Of a DNA stretch of 64,000 nt, positions 23,371 to 35,237 are shown in pieces. This DNA comes from Macrostomum hystrix. Lineage: Eukaryota > Platyhelminthes > Macrostomidae. The stretch lies in contig CATNEN010000001.1 of NCBI GenBank assembly GCA_950097015.1, forward strand, positions 5,627,001 to 5,691,000. Reading direction: 5' to 3'. The position numbers and the translations under genes were made by a program. The stretch's first letter is position 1; the number at the start of each line of letters is the position of its first letter. Under the pieces are notes generated by a model. It saw nothing but the letters and a program-made list of their open reading frames with translations, did no database searches and was not told where the DNA came from.

Positions 23371-25363
23371 CTAAGACTTCATATCTCTCAGCTTCGACAT
23401 GGCGTCACGAAATAAGTCTTTGTACTTGGGCCGGTAGTCTTGGTTCACAAGGCGCTTTCTCTCCGACCTAGTTTCCTCAGCAAATATGCCCGTCAGCTTC
23501 TGCTCGAATGCGGCTTTACTTAATTCGCCGAATCCTTCATCGCTAATGCTGGGAGTCTGGGACTGAGCCTGGGCCATTGACACTCTAGCCTGCTTGCCCG
23601 CTAGCAACTGCTCGTACTCAACAACTAGCTTGTTGTATTGGTCGTTCAACTCCGTCAGCAGGGATATCTCAGCCAGAGCGGTGTCGGCCAGCTTCTTGGT
23701 GGCACCGAGGCGGGACAGATTCTCTCTGGACGAGAACACGGTGCCGCCAGACTGCAGCAGGGCACAGTCGGCGTCGCCGCGTATCTGCTGCACATCCGAT
23801 TCAATTGGCGATGCCAAGTCGTCGCCGCCGCCACAACCGCCGGAGAAATGGTCCACCCCGACCTGCAGGAATTCTTCGAATTCGTCAGCATCCTTCAATG
23901 GGCGATATGTGGGAGGCGGTGGATGGCGTTGCAGCCGCTGCTGATGAGTCAGCTGGACCTGCTGCTGCTGCTGACGCAGTAGTGCGCACTCCTGGCGCGC
24001 CAGTTCTGCCTCCTGCTCTGCTGCGGCCAGCTCGGCTAGAAGGCGTCGATTTTTTGCTTCACTGCGAGCCAGAGCAATGGAGCTCGCGACAGTTTGCGAA
24101 TCTGCGTCGTCAATCGGAGGCAGATGCGGATAGCTGGAGGTTCGAGACACTGTTGGTCTGGTCAAACGGCCCAATCGTCGTAATTCGTCACCCCGATCGA
24201 TTCGATCGATACCGATTCGCTCCATGACAGAGGTCTTGCTCGCTGCGGCTGAGGCGGCAGCGGTAACGGCGGCTGAGGCGGCATCTCGCTGCTCTAATTG
24301 CTGAGTGAGCTCCTCAACTCGAGCCTCCAAGCCGGAGCACTGCTTTGCTAGTGCCGCTGCCCGCTCGCGAGCCGCAACCCTCTCAGCTATCAACTCCCGA
24401 TTGCGAGCTTCAAGATCAAGGCACTGTCTATCCACTTCTTCCACCATGCGCGCTTTGCCATCGTTTAGGCCGCGCAGTGTCTGCACCTGGCGAGCCAGAA
24501 GCTCAATCTCCTGGGCCTGATGCTCGCAGAGTCCACGCAAGCCGGACAGTTGAAGCTCTAGGTCTCGATTGCGTTCTAACAGTGCCTTGCCTGTAAGTTG
24601 TTGTAGTTTTGTGAGATACCAGAATTTAAAAGTTTGCCCAGCACTTTGACATATAACAAAATAAAAAAAAACGAGTTAAAGAAACTCGTTGTTACTAGGG
24701 ACTGTTTGCACTGTAGCATCTATCGGCGACAGTCTAACCCAGCTCTTACACACACACAGGGGTGTATCTCCGCATTGACTTTATTATCGTCGTAGCTACT
24801 GCACCCTAAATTTATTTGGCTTCGCCGTAGATTCGAGCTCAGGACTTTGTTAAGATGTTTGCCGCTCTGCCACCGTTATAGTCAAACAAGGTACGACTTA
24901 ACTGTGGTTTTTTAACTTATTACATTCGCACTTGCTCGTTGCACATGAAAACCAATGTGCGTAGAGACCAAACTGAGTGCCGCCATAACTTACCTAACTC
25001 GGCAGCCAAAATGAGATCATTCTCGTGCCAGGTAGCACTGTCCACCAATGAGCAGGCCTCAGCCTCGGCCTCGACTTCGTCAATTGAAGCGTCTCCAAAG
25101 TCTGCCGGCATTGGCAGCGGTGACGTCGGAGTCTCGGCTGCACCCAACTGCGCCAAGTCGTGCTCACCCGAGGCGGTGGCAAGGCCAAAAACGCAAGTCG
25201 GACCTTCGACGCCGCTTTGTTGACGCTGATATTGACGCTGCTGCTGCTGCTGCTGTCTTCCATAGAGTCCAACGGAAGCCGCTGTGTCTAATGTCCACTG
25301 GAGTGTCATTGCGTGCCTAGGAGGGACTGGCGACTGGGGCGGAACGTAATTTGTTCCCGACAT
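23371..25363 (-). CDS. CDR2: CDR2-like coiled-coil protein (cerebellar degeneration-related 2 / centrocortin family)
   Basis: Two exons, 25363-24994 and 24590-23371 (stop 23371-23373), give 529 aa with a phase-1 junction that splits a glycine codon. The family motif spans the junction: ENDLILAAELGK then ALLERNRDLE, followed by EHQAQEIELLARQVQTLR, aligning with the N-terminal leucine zipper of vertebrate CDR2/CDR2L (AAELGKTLLDRN, QEIEYLTKQVELLR). A long heptad-repeat coiled coil follows, rich in Glu/Arg/Ala, with a second short one near ALAEISLLTELNDQYNKLV. The C-terminus RPKYKDLFRDAMSKLRDM is basic. The N-terminal 100 residues are Gln/Pro-rich and acidic. Vertebrate relatives are cytoplasmic proteins; the fly relative centrocortin acts at centrosomes. 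A role here is by homology only. The intron contains a decayed SINE. Confidence 0.85.
24715..24890 (-). mobile_element. Decayed SINE family B relic in the CDR2 intron
   Basis: Parts of the family B body are recognisable in reverse orientation: CACACAGGGGTGTATCTC, GACTTTATTATCGTCG, CTGCACCCTAAATTTATTTGG and GATTCGAGCTCAGGA. They lie in the same order as in the copy at 20770-20950. It is the most diverged family B copy in the window. Confidence 0.65.
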
Positions 25364-27437
25364 GTTGGCATTTACTAATTGAAAGCTAAAACAACTAATT
25401 TACTGTTACCCAACACAAAAATGGGTTGAGAGGGAGCAGTTCAAAAAGTTGTTCTTTTTCTCTAAATGAAACAAATAATTATCTGTCTTGCCTTCTGCCT
25501 GTTTTTTAACAGTCTTCTGCTTTCGCTTTACTGATAGCAATTAATTTTATTCTGGCCTTGCCAGACAGAAAATACCAAGAAATTCTAAAAGCGGCGGAGA
25601 GAGGAAAGCGTGCCAGACTTACACGTTTAGTTTAATTCTTTCAGCTAACGTGTGTTTAAACTCCTGACCCGCTCCTCCGCAAGCCAACGACCGCCTCTCA
25701 CTGTAGTATTAACTGATTTTGCATGGGTATATGTGCGTGTTTCGGTTCCACCCCACACATGCGCAAGCGTTTTGACGGCAGTGGGGAGACCACTGGCGAG
25801 ACATGATGGGTGGGGTGGGTGAGCCGCTTAATGTACATAATGATCCATATGTACATGAGTTTTTCTTCCATTTACTCACACACACAGTTCTTGTTGGGCC
25901 CCTTGAGAAAGGCAGGAAATCATATTTGCGGGGTGGATGTGGGTCCAGGGTGGGGAGACAAGCGCACAAACTAAACCTTATTGGCTTAGCAAACCTCCCT
26001 GCATGGCATTTTAACCCTTGGATCAAAGATTGGTAATTTGTCGGAGATTATAGTGAATCATTATAATTACGAGCATAAATGCCACGTCGTGTAAATACAG
26101 GTCTCTAACAACTGCCACATCTGGAATTATTTCCATGCAAATTCAATAACAAAACGGATGTCTGCATCAATCAATTAAAGCTACAACTCATCTCTCCTTT
26201 CTCGATAATCTTAACCGTGTCTTATCTCATCTTGACTCATCTCTTTCCTGTCTAATGTTTTCCTGTATCATCTCTCCATTGTCTCATCTCTCCTCTGTCA
26301 CATCTCTCCCCCGTCTTATCTCTCCCTTGTCTCATCTCTCCCCTGTCTTATCTCTCCCATGTCTCATCTCTCCCCTGTCACATCTCTCCCCCGTCTCATC
26401 TCTCCCCTTTCACTTCTCTCCTCTGTCTCATCTCTCCTCTGTATCATCTCTCCCCTGTCTTATCTCTCTTCTGTCTGATCTCTCCTCTGTCGCATCTCTG
26501 CTCTGTCTCATCTCTCCCCTGTCTTATCTCTTCTCTGTCTCATCTCTCCCCTGTATTATCTCTCCCTTGTCTCATCTCTCCACTGTCTCATCTCTCCTCT
26601 GTCGCATCTCTCCCCTTTCTCATCTCTCCCCTTTCTCATCTCTCCCCTTTCTTATCTCTCCATTGTCTCATCTCTCCACTGTCGCATCTTTCCTCTGTCA
26701 CATCTCTCCCCGCCTTATCTCTCCCTTGTCTCATCTCTCCCCTGTCTTATCTCTGCTCTGTCTAATCTCTCCCGTGTCTCATCTCTTCTCTCATATCTCA
26801 TCTCTCATCTGTCTAATCTCTCAAGTCGTGAGTCCGACGCTATAACCACGAGACTACGACCCCCAACACTCAACTCCCAATGAGTATACTTAAAGTAGTA
26901 TATTATCTTAGCTAAATAACAGACATTTTAATTTCAACTTTAAATTTCAGGTGATAACTTGAATATATTTTAGGGAAACATGAAAAAGTACTTATATTTT
27001 AATGGATCATTGAGTAAGAAATTGTACAGATAAGAAAGGCTGGTTATTTTACCCAGCAGATGTTGAAAACTAAGCTTACGGAGACGCCCATGCAAAGTAC
27101 GATTTAATGATCGAATAGATAAATTCCCAAATTTGATGTAAAGTGCATGCGACACATTTAGCGATTGTTTTAGAAAGTGAAATCATACGAGTACTAAGCA
27201 AAAATGTGCAGTGAAATACGTCAAGTAAATGTAAATATCTAGACACTGCGAATCCTTGCTGGTTAATCCGATCGACTAAGATTGGTGGCAGTGACCCAGC
27301 CAATAGCAGCTTTAGCAGCTCAGTAATAAACAGCTTACCTCTTACAAACAACTATGATACTTCAGTGGTTTCATCACATAGCAGATGCAAATAAATTTGA
27401 ATCATCCAAGACAAGCGGAAATAGCCTGTTCTTCAGA
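25364..27437. other. Intergenic with pyrimidine minisatellite
   Basis: This lies between the divergently transcribed CDR2-like gene and iGluR unit 1. Besides the minisatellite at 26180-26825 and a reversed SINE-head fragment at about 26828-26872 (GTCCGACGCTATAACCACGA, the complement of a family A A-box), I recognise nothing. Confidence 0.5.
26180..26825. repeat. Pyrimidine-rich ~19-bp minisatellite
   Basis: About 33 copies of a unit near TCTCATCTCTCCCCTGTC are present, with frequent single-base changes. They form a strongly strand-asymmetric C/T tract that could adopt unusual DNA structure. The array ends directly at a reversed SINE-head fragment. The same unit family occurs at 8620-9290 and around 18545-19800. 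Confidence 0.93.
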
Positions 27438-30400
27438 ATGAAAGTTTTCCTGCTACTGTGTCTGGTGCACATTGCGTTGAGTGTGGACTTCAAGCTGGCA
27501 GTTGTGGTTGAGCAGAACGCTCTGGACATTTCCCTCATCGACCTGGCTGTGAGCAGACGAGTGAATTCGAACTGGCGACTGCTGTCAGGCCACTCAATGT
27601 CACACGTGACTGTACAGGTGTCTGCTGACGGGGGTCAGCTGGCTGCGAGAGAGGGTGAGACTATTGAGACGCGTCATATATCGGCCCCAGATGGTCACAG
27701 TTGTCGATAGCATTGACCGAGCGTTTATTATCAATAGAAATGCCATTGGACATGAAATTATACAGATGCGATTCCAGCTACTTCGTAAGAAACCTTAAGT
27801 TTTATGATATTTATTCAGAATAGTGTAAAAAAATATTTCTGGCTTCGGCAACCAAAAATAATATGGAATTATCTCTACCCGATGTCATAATTATACTAAT
27901 CAATATATTCTCATCGGAAAGAGCTACTGCAAAAAAATTGTAGGGCGAGTATATTTTCCTGCAACATATACTAGTCCAGAAGCAAACTGCTTCTCCGCGG
28001 AGAGAAGGCTTGGGGGCTTGTCGTGCAATTTACGCCCTTGAGGGCCAACCTCCAAGGCACAGTGAAATGTACACTGCCTGACGATGAGAAAGTCAGGGCA
28101 GATGTACACACCTGTGTGAGCGTATGCCTGCGTACGGTATCTGTGTGCGTGTGTGCTCAGGAGTCAGCGAAATGGGCAGAATTGCCTCCTCGCTGGCTGC
28201 GGGTCTAGTATCACCAAACTATGTGTCATTGCCCGCAGCCCTCCTGCAATTATTATTATTATTATTAAGAATAACTGATTAGCGAGCAGAAGAAAAAAGT
28301 TCTTACATAAACAATTGATATTACTGCCAACTATGAATAGAATGCTCGAGGACGCGTTGATTTCGGTTAGAAACTTTTTAGTAAAATTTATAACTCGAAA
28401 TCAAAATTTATATTTCTATAACTTAAAAGCAGAGCTAACAGAGAATTGTCTGGACCAATTGTCTCCAGACAACTGTTTGTGCTGCATGCACCCGAACGGA
28501 ACAACGCAAAAAAATGAAACTCAAGAACACGGGCCAACTTTTTGTTGCGCATCTTCTGAAACAAGAATCAAGTCTCCAGTTCTTCAGACCGTCAAACCAA
28601 TATAGCGCCAGTGTATCTCATACACCCCTCTACACGAACTAGCACTGTGCCTCAGTGAGGCCTTGCCAGGCCTTCAAAACTTGTCAGCATGTCACCAGAA
28701 TGTGCCTGCATCATCTCCGACTTTGACGGTCACCTACCTTTATCTAGAGCTGCTGGACCTTCAAGTGCTACAAGATGTAGAACTCGGCGACTATGGACAC
28801 CCTGATGAGAATTTCTCCAATTTCACTGATCCAGCCTAAGTATTAGACGCAGCTCAACAACAGTACACCATCGTCAGTCACTACCCATGGCATTCAGGCG
28901 CTGCCATAATTTTCAGGGTGGGGGCTTGGTATAAAAAAGTGCGGCAAAATGGCTTGGTAGTCCTCCTTTTAACATGCACAATCAAAAAACTTTTCACTGA
29001 GGCCAGCCAAATGTGCAGCCAGTGGAGCATCGAAATGCTTCAACTGATTCTGCTACCAATTTTACTCGTACAACCGAGCAATGAAATACCCCATTGCAGT
29101 GTGCTCACGTCCGGGTCTGTCAGCCCTGCTGGTAATCGGCAGCTGCGGTCTCATCTCAGAGCTGAGCACTCTGGCCAAGTCACTGCAGCTGCCGTTCATC
29201 GGCCTGCCAAATGCTCTGTGCCGTCAAGCCGATAACAGTAAGCTGATTATCAACGCCCTGGAAACTCGATTTAGAAGTGAAATCCCAATAATAATACGAG
29301 CTCGTAGGATTATGTCACATATAGCCACTTTCATTCCTAGTTTATTGTTCTTAAAACTCTGCACACAGCTTTCCAGCTTCCAAGTTCCAAGTTCCAAGTT
29401 CCAAGCTTCTGAGTTCCCCAGCTTCCAAGTGGAGACCGCTAATGAATGCTAAGTCGTATCTTGATCAAGATTAAAAGCATGCATCTCATCGATAAAAGCT
29501 CAAATACCAACACAGTTTGATCTAAGGCACCAGCTCAGATTTATTAGCATTATATGCATGACTTACTAAAAATATTGCCAACAGTTTTCTCTTCAATCGC
29601 ACCTAAGGATATGGGGCGATCGGCACTCATTCCGCCACTGATATGCTGCACACAGCTGCGAAAACCATGGCGAAACAAGATAAAAAAATAGCAGCCATCT
29701 TATGCGACTCACTTCATGGTATGCGAAACATGAAGCGAATTGGTACTTCGCAAGACTGCAGCGAGAATCAAAAGCCTCACAAAATTCTTTTTTAGACGGT
29801 TCGCTGCTGCAAACTCTGCAGACAGAGCTTTCTAATGCAGGAATCAGCTCCATAGCACTGAACGTCGAAGCTGCCGGCCGCTTTACTCTCGACGGAGGAC
29901 TCTCAGAGCAGCTCAGGCATGTCATGAAGAAGCGAGTGTTCAACGCCGTTGTCATGGCGACTCCTCAAAACGCACTCAACATTCTGGCTGCAGCTGCGAA
30001 CGCCAGCGTCATGCAGCAGAACTACTTCTGGCTCGTGATTGACAGTGGACTGAGCAAGTCCCAGCTCATGTCAGCTTGTCCAACGAACTGCAACTTGGCT
30101 CTGCTGCGAGGAGGCACGACAGGCGTCAATGAGGCATCAGGCTGTGCGGCTGCAGTGAGAGACGTCTTCCCCAGCTGTGACACTGACGCCATTCGGGTGA
30201 GCTTTGTCACTCCCGAATCCGCTAGCTGTATCGCATGCTCTCCAGTGTGACTTGTCACATCCAGAGTGCATGCAGTGAGTCAACTCTCACCCACTCACCG
30301 ACCGCATGCTCACAGACACTGGACGTGCGTCTCGTGGATGCGATCGAGGCTCTGGCAAAGGCTCTCACGGACTCTCTCGCGCAGCCGACATTCCAAGCAG

Positions 30401-33176
30401 TGAGCAACGCATCGTGCTTTCCTCTGCAGCCATGGTCGTCTGGCACTCATGTGCTCAGCAAGCTCATCTCAGTGAGTCCCGACTGCATGGCTGACTGCAT
30501 GTGCTTGTGCGTTTCACCACTGCTCTCCTGTGCACTCTGCGCTTGCTTGATTTCAGCTGACGAACTTTGACTCGGAGCGCGGTGTGATTTCATACAACTC
30601 GACAACAGGATTCTTCAACTCTCAGGGCATCGAGATTGTCGCGTCATTCACCGAGCAGGTGGGAGCGTCGGTCCGATTCGTGCTGAGCGGTCGGTTCAGC
30701 AGCGGCTCGCTGACGAAGCTGTTCCGCAAGAAGGGAGCCGATTTCGTCTTTCCCAACACCTTCACCGGCTTCAACAATGTGTCGATTGTTGTTTGCTCGC
30801 CATTGGTACGTACAAATTAAGGCTAAAATTGATAGCTTTATCTATCTGATGTAGCACAGAGATTCAATTACCTTAAGCAAATTGTCAAATTGTACATCAT
30901 TTTAATTCAGTCCCCACCTGTAGTGGTCTATGAAAAGTTGTACGACAACGATACTGTGGCAGCTAGTGGAATGGCAATGGACGTAATGGACTATCTTGCC
31001 CAAAAGTTGGAATTTCGGTACTTAAGCCTTGAAACTGTGAAAGCGCTTACTGTATAGATGTTTCATATAATGCTAATTGAATATCCACTTTAAATGGTTT
31101 GCAGCTACAACGCAAAGCGTCCGAGGGATGGTCAGTGGGGTGCTCCAAGAAGCTCAACACCCTTCTACACCGGCTGTGTCGGTGAAGTTCAGCAAGGAGT
31201 AAGCTTTGAAGTCTTAGGCTTGTTAGTAATGTATTGTTGAAAAATTTTATCGCTTGGTTTTCATTAAGGTGACAGAATTAAATTGAATAGCGTCTTCATT
31301 TACTACTGTGAAGCAGTGTGTGCTCATTGTTCAACATAAAGATTGCAATACGTTTTTCTGGTCAACTGAAGCATCAGTTTCAGCCGACGGGCCGATTGTA
31401 CTCGTACAGCTGTGCTACAACCCTCTAACTCACTTATCCCCACAGATTGCTCAACTAGGCGCCGGGCCCTTCACAAAGACCACTATTCGTGACGCCGTTA
31501 TTGATTACACAGCCGACCTGTACCCCGAGAATAGCGGAATCCTAGTGCCCAGAGCAAGTTCTGGTACAAGCATGTGGAATGTGTTCCTGCCTCTACATTG
31601 GCACGTTTGGTTGTCTCTGGTTGCCTCCTTCTTTGCGGCCGCTTTTACTGTCTGGTTCCTGGCGTACTTTTCGCCGTTCTCAGGCATCAACCTTAACCTG
31701 GACAGCGCAATCACCGATGAGAATAGTTATCCTCAGTATATGTGGACCATTGTTGGCAGTTTTCTTCAACAGGGACAGGACTTCTATCCGTGCGCAATGT
31801 CACCAAGAACAACACTTGCCTTCTGGTGGTTTTTCAACGTTATAATCTATTCTGCTTACACAGGTAGCAAGCTTACAGTATCATGGTATTCCCGTATTGA
31901 AAACTACACAGCAATTCACTATGACATTTTTATGAACCAACTTTAACAAATGAATCCTCACAGCGTTTCTCACTTCAACACTGACTGTATCGGTAACCAG
32001 TTTGCCAATTAAGACTCTGCAAGATTTGGTCAATCAGAAGGACATTAAACCCGCCGTATCTAACGGCAGCAGTGTGTACACTCTGCTCCGTGCTGCGCAA
32101 TCTGGAGTGTATCAAGAACTGGCCAATGCGTTAGTTTCAGTTCCTAGCTGCTCTGTGGAGGTAAGATTTTGCATTTAGGAGAGCGCGCATGCTAACAAGC
32201 AATACGTGGGACCACTCCCAAATCTCGTATTCATGTTCATCGAATGATGCTTAGATCAAAAGTTCTCAAAACGTCTGGCTAGTTCTTAGGGATCACATGC
32301 GATCAAACGACAAAGGAGTATTGGATGAATTGTTCAAAATGTACGCTATTAATTGGAATCGTTTTAGTAGGGCCGGGGAATTGGAATTCTCAGAATCTGT
32401 GGCAGCACAAATTTAAGAAGCAAAAGCTTATAGAATTGTCAGTCAAAGTGCGCTCGTTAGCTTTACGATCTAAAATGATCCTTCATACTATAGTTTTTAA
32501 CATTTGAGCAAGTTTTTAACATACTATGTTAAAAACATTTATTGATTCGTATCACAATCGTCAGCCATCGATAAATGACAACTTAAGATGTTGAATAATT
32601 ATAACTATACCTTCCTTTCATTCGGCACAAAAGATGCAAGTCAATAACAAGATCGCCTGCTTGGGTGACCTGTCCCTGATAGCCTATATGGCCCAGCTAA
32701 ACTGCAGTCGATGGTACGTTGCAGAAGAAGTTTTCAATTCAGCCACTGTGGCCTTCATAATGCCAGAGGACGCTGTGTATGGACCAGCTGTTAGTTACTA
32801 GTGAGTCACAATCTGAAAAAATATTCTTAGCAAGGCCATTTTTAAATGACGTAATTGAGGACGACGCTTGTGAAAGTTTTATTGCTTGTCTTTAGGATCT
32901 TCTTCCATAATATTTTTGTGTCTGGATTTCCACCAACATTTTAATAACAATTGCAGCATGCAAAAGCTTCACGAAAGCGGGCAAATGCAACTACTGAAAC
33001 ACAAGTACTTTGTTCCGGAAACTGAAAATCAGTGCGTCAAGACCTCTAACGCCGACGCTGCCTCCGCAGACCCGATCGGCATTGGCACCGTGCTGGGCAC
33101 TTTTGTCGTCACCGGCAGCTTCTATGCTCTAGGTCTCATTTTGCTGGTTGGCGAGCTCGTCATTGCAAAGTTGTAG
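27438..33176 (+). CDS. Ionotropic glutamate receptor, unit 1, intact 12-exon gene
   Basis: A ligand-gated cation channel subunit. Exons: 27438-27654, 29100-29237, 29608-29718, 29796-30196, 30316-30471, 30557-30805, 30911-31017, 31105-31198, 31446-31863, 31964-32160, 32634-32800, 32957-33176. Phases agree throughout and the sum is 825 codons (824 aa). Exon 1 encodes a signal peptide and the start of the amino-terminal domain (VDFKLAVVVEQNALDIS). Exons 2-6 continue it. Exons 7-9 carry S1 (DGQWGAP, GPFTKTTIRDAVIDYT with the Thr and Arg that hold the ligand alpha-carboxyl), M1, the pore loop (GSFLQQGQDF, Gln at the Q/R site) and M3. Exons 10-11 carry S2 with ACLGDLS, an Asp where AMPA receptors have Glu705. 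Exon 12 carries M4, ending almost at the membrane. M3 reads AYTAFLTSTLT, not SYTANLAAF. Intron 1 contains two transposable-element copies. Confidence 0.9.
27985..28270 (+). mobile_element. SINE family B copy in iGluR unit 1 intron 1
   Basis: The body starts at GGCTTGGGGGCTTGTCGTG and runs through GATGAGAAAGTCAGGGC, CACACCTGTGTGAGCG, GTGCTCAGGAGTCAGCG and CCTCCTGCAATTATTATT to a TTA-repeat tail at 28246-28265. The tRNA-like head is missing, so this is a 5'-truncated insertion. The intact repeat tail suggests it is a relatively young copy. Confidence 0.85.
28614..28985 (+). mobile_element. Dispersed repeat family C, copy 1
   Basis: The sequence is colinear with 60870-61265. Shared blocks include GAGGCCTTGCCAGGCCTTC (a partial palindrome), GTGCCTGCATCATCTCCG, CACCTACCTTTATC, GCTGGACCTTCAAG, GAATTTCTCCAATTTCAC, ACACCATCGTC and TTGGTAGTCCTCC. 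Copies differ by about one base in six to eight and by indels. It has no coding frame. It lies in iGluR unit 1 intron 1. Confidence 0.8.
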
Positions 33177-35237
33177 CTTCACGGCTATTACTGAGGCGAT
33201 TAAATAAGTCGCGCGATTATTGTATAAAAAACCTTCGCGAGGAGTCACCTGGAACATATCGTTTGTAATATAATTAAGTACTTTCAGATTTTCCGAGTTA
33301 CACTCATTTAATAGGGGGCTATTTAAAAAAGCAAAGTTTATAATTAACTATAAAATAAAAAACCATCTATAAACTATTGTGTATAATAAATACTATAATA
33401 GGTAGTATAAAAATACTGAGAAAGGCCTAATGTAAAACGTGATAAAACGCATTATACGAGTAGAATAGACGACTATTATGGGTCATACAGATAATTGAAT
33501 AAACTACACTTAAAATCTCTTTAATGTTAAACTTCTCAGAATACGCACCAAATGTATAAATACGTCAGTTTAAATAATTAGCAGAACAGATCTGGTACAG
33601 CATGTTAACATCGACGCAGTATTCGCGTGTGACAGCTTGCTAGTAGCTTAACTGTAGAATTTCTGTGATTAATTATTACACCTGTTACATCTGTATGAGC
33701 GGTTAAGATAAAATAGAGAAAGATGTAAACGTCTGTAATATGGTAGCAGACGTGGAATGTGGTAGGACGTCTGCGATGTGGTAGCAGACGGTGGATTACG
33801 CAGAGTACAGACCCCCCACCTGTGCTACTGCCATATCAGACTGCCCTGCATCATCTTACGCATTGTTTCTGTACTTAAAGTAGTGTAACTCGTGCTCATA
33901 TGAGCTTGGAGCCATTTGAACTATTTTTCTTCCACTCAAGGGAAGCACCTGTCTACTTCGCTTGAAATTAGAATAATCCTCTTTTTTTCTTGAGAAGAAA
34001 CCTCGTTGCAATATACTTTTTACAACGAAAATGTTTATTTACAGAATTTTTTTTTTTAAAAAGAAATATTAAAAAATCGTCTTTAACTGTGCGAGAATGG
34101 TAAAAAACTTTTGAGAAACTGTTGTAACAAGAGGCAGCTTTAAAAAAAATTTGATGACATTAAAAGAAGAAAAAAATAAAAAAAGTAAAAATACATCAAT
34201 TTCGATAAATCATGTTGATTACGCTTTTCCTTCTTTTTTCGATCTGAAGTACCACTCAAGAGAAAAGAGAAAAGGCAACTTTATGCATAATGTCGACCAT
34301 GACAGACGACTGATCGAAAAAAGCACAAAGAATCATGTTAGAATCATGTAGACAAATGTTAATCACGTCAGCTTGAAGCAAGCTGACGTTATTAAATTAA
34401 ACTAAATTTGGCTATCAGCTTAAGCAAAACGGAGCCATCGCTTATACCATTGTGCTCGTTTTATCTACCGGATTTCACTATACTGGATGGCCTATAATAA
34501 AATAATCGAATACCCCATCTCTCTACCGTGTCTGCTGTCCCCAGTGATATCGCACGGCATCATTAAATGTGGTTCCATGTCAATTCTTAAATCTCTAGCT
34601 TCGTTGAAATTCAGCAGGATAATCTGTGCAATAATGAAATCCTATAGCCAAACAAATCACTGTAGTAATATCCAGATTCGCCAGTTAAGTCGTTTCATAT
34701 GTACGGGACTTTAAAAAATAAATCTAAATTCGTGTCTCAGTGAAAACTGCAGTCAGCCAGGTCCTGAATAGGGTCACTGACTAAACCCTGAATTCAGAGC
34801 GCCGAAGTCAAAAACTTTCGAAGGCTGTGAAACAGTTTAGAAAAATTACGATGAAACAATTTCATTTTCTTGAGTATTTTGTCTGCAATTCACAGCCCTC
34901 TACAACAAGAAGCGACGCAACTTGACAATAAGATTGAGAGAAAAATTTTTTGCTTATCAATTCGTGAACGCTAGGAGATATGATTGAGCGATACGATAAG
35001 CATAAAGAAAATGTAGATGTCGTAACTTATGTTCCTGGCATATTCGAGGTGTGAAGCGAGTGTGAAGCGAGTCAAAGGAACGGAGCTCTGCCGCCAGCAC
35101 GTAACGGCGGTGATGGGCAGTCTTTCGTTGAAAATAGTTTAAGTTTATAAAATAAGTTGTGAGTTCAGTGGGAGTTCTAATTAAAACAGTTCATTGTGGT
35201 ATAAAACCAAAGCATGCTCATGAAAACTCACTAACAA
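33177..35237. other. Spacer between iGluR units 1 and 2
   Basis: The two units converge here. I searched this spacer for a unit 2 M4 exon (FRESGQM or a transmembrane segment) and found none. A short repeated GGTAGCAGACG motif occurs at 33745-33790, poly-A/T runs at 34010-34200, and a perfect hairpin at 34365-34389. Confidence 0.55.
34365..34389. other. Perfect 11-bp-stem hairpin
   Basis: ACGTCAGCTTG is followed by a three-base loop AAG and its exact complement CAAGCTGACGT. It lies between the 3' ends of iGluR units 1 and 2, over 1 kb from the unit 1 stop codon. It could be a chance palindrome or a relic of a foldback element. Confidence 0.6.

Noticed and set aside
29702-30250. iGluR exon 4 plus the upstream open frame read as one exon
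   Set aside because: The frame upstream of 29796 is exon 3 end plus intron read in the wrong frame; exon 3 reads YGAIGTHSATDML in another frame and splices at 29718.
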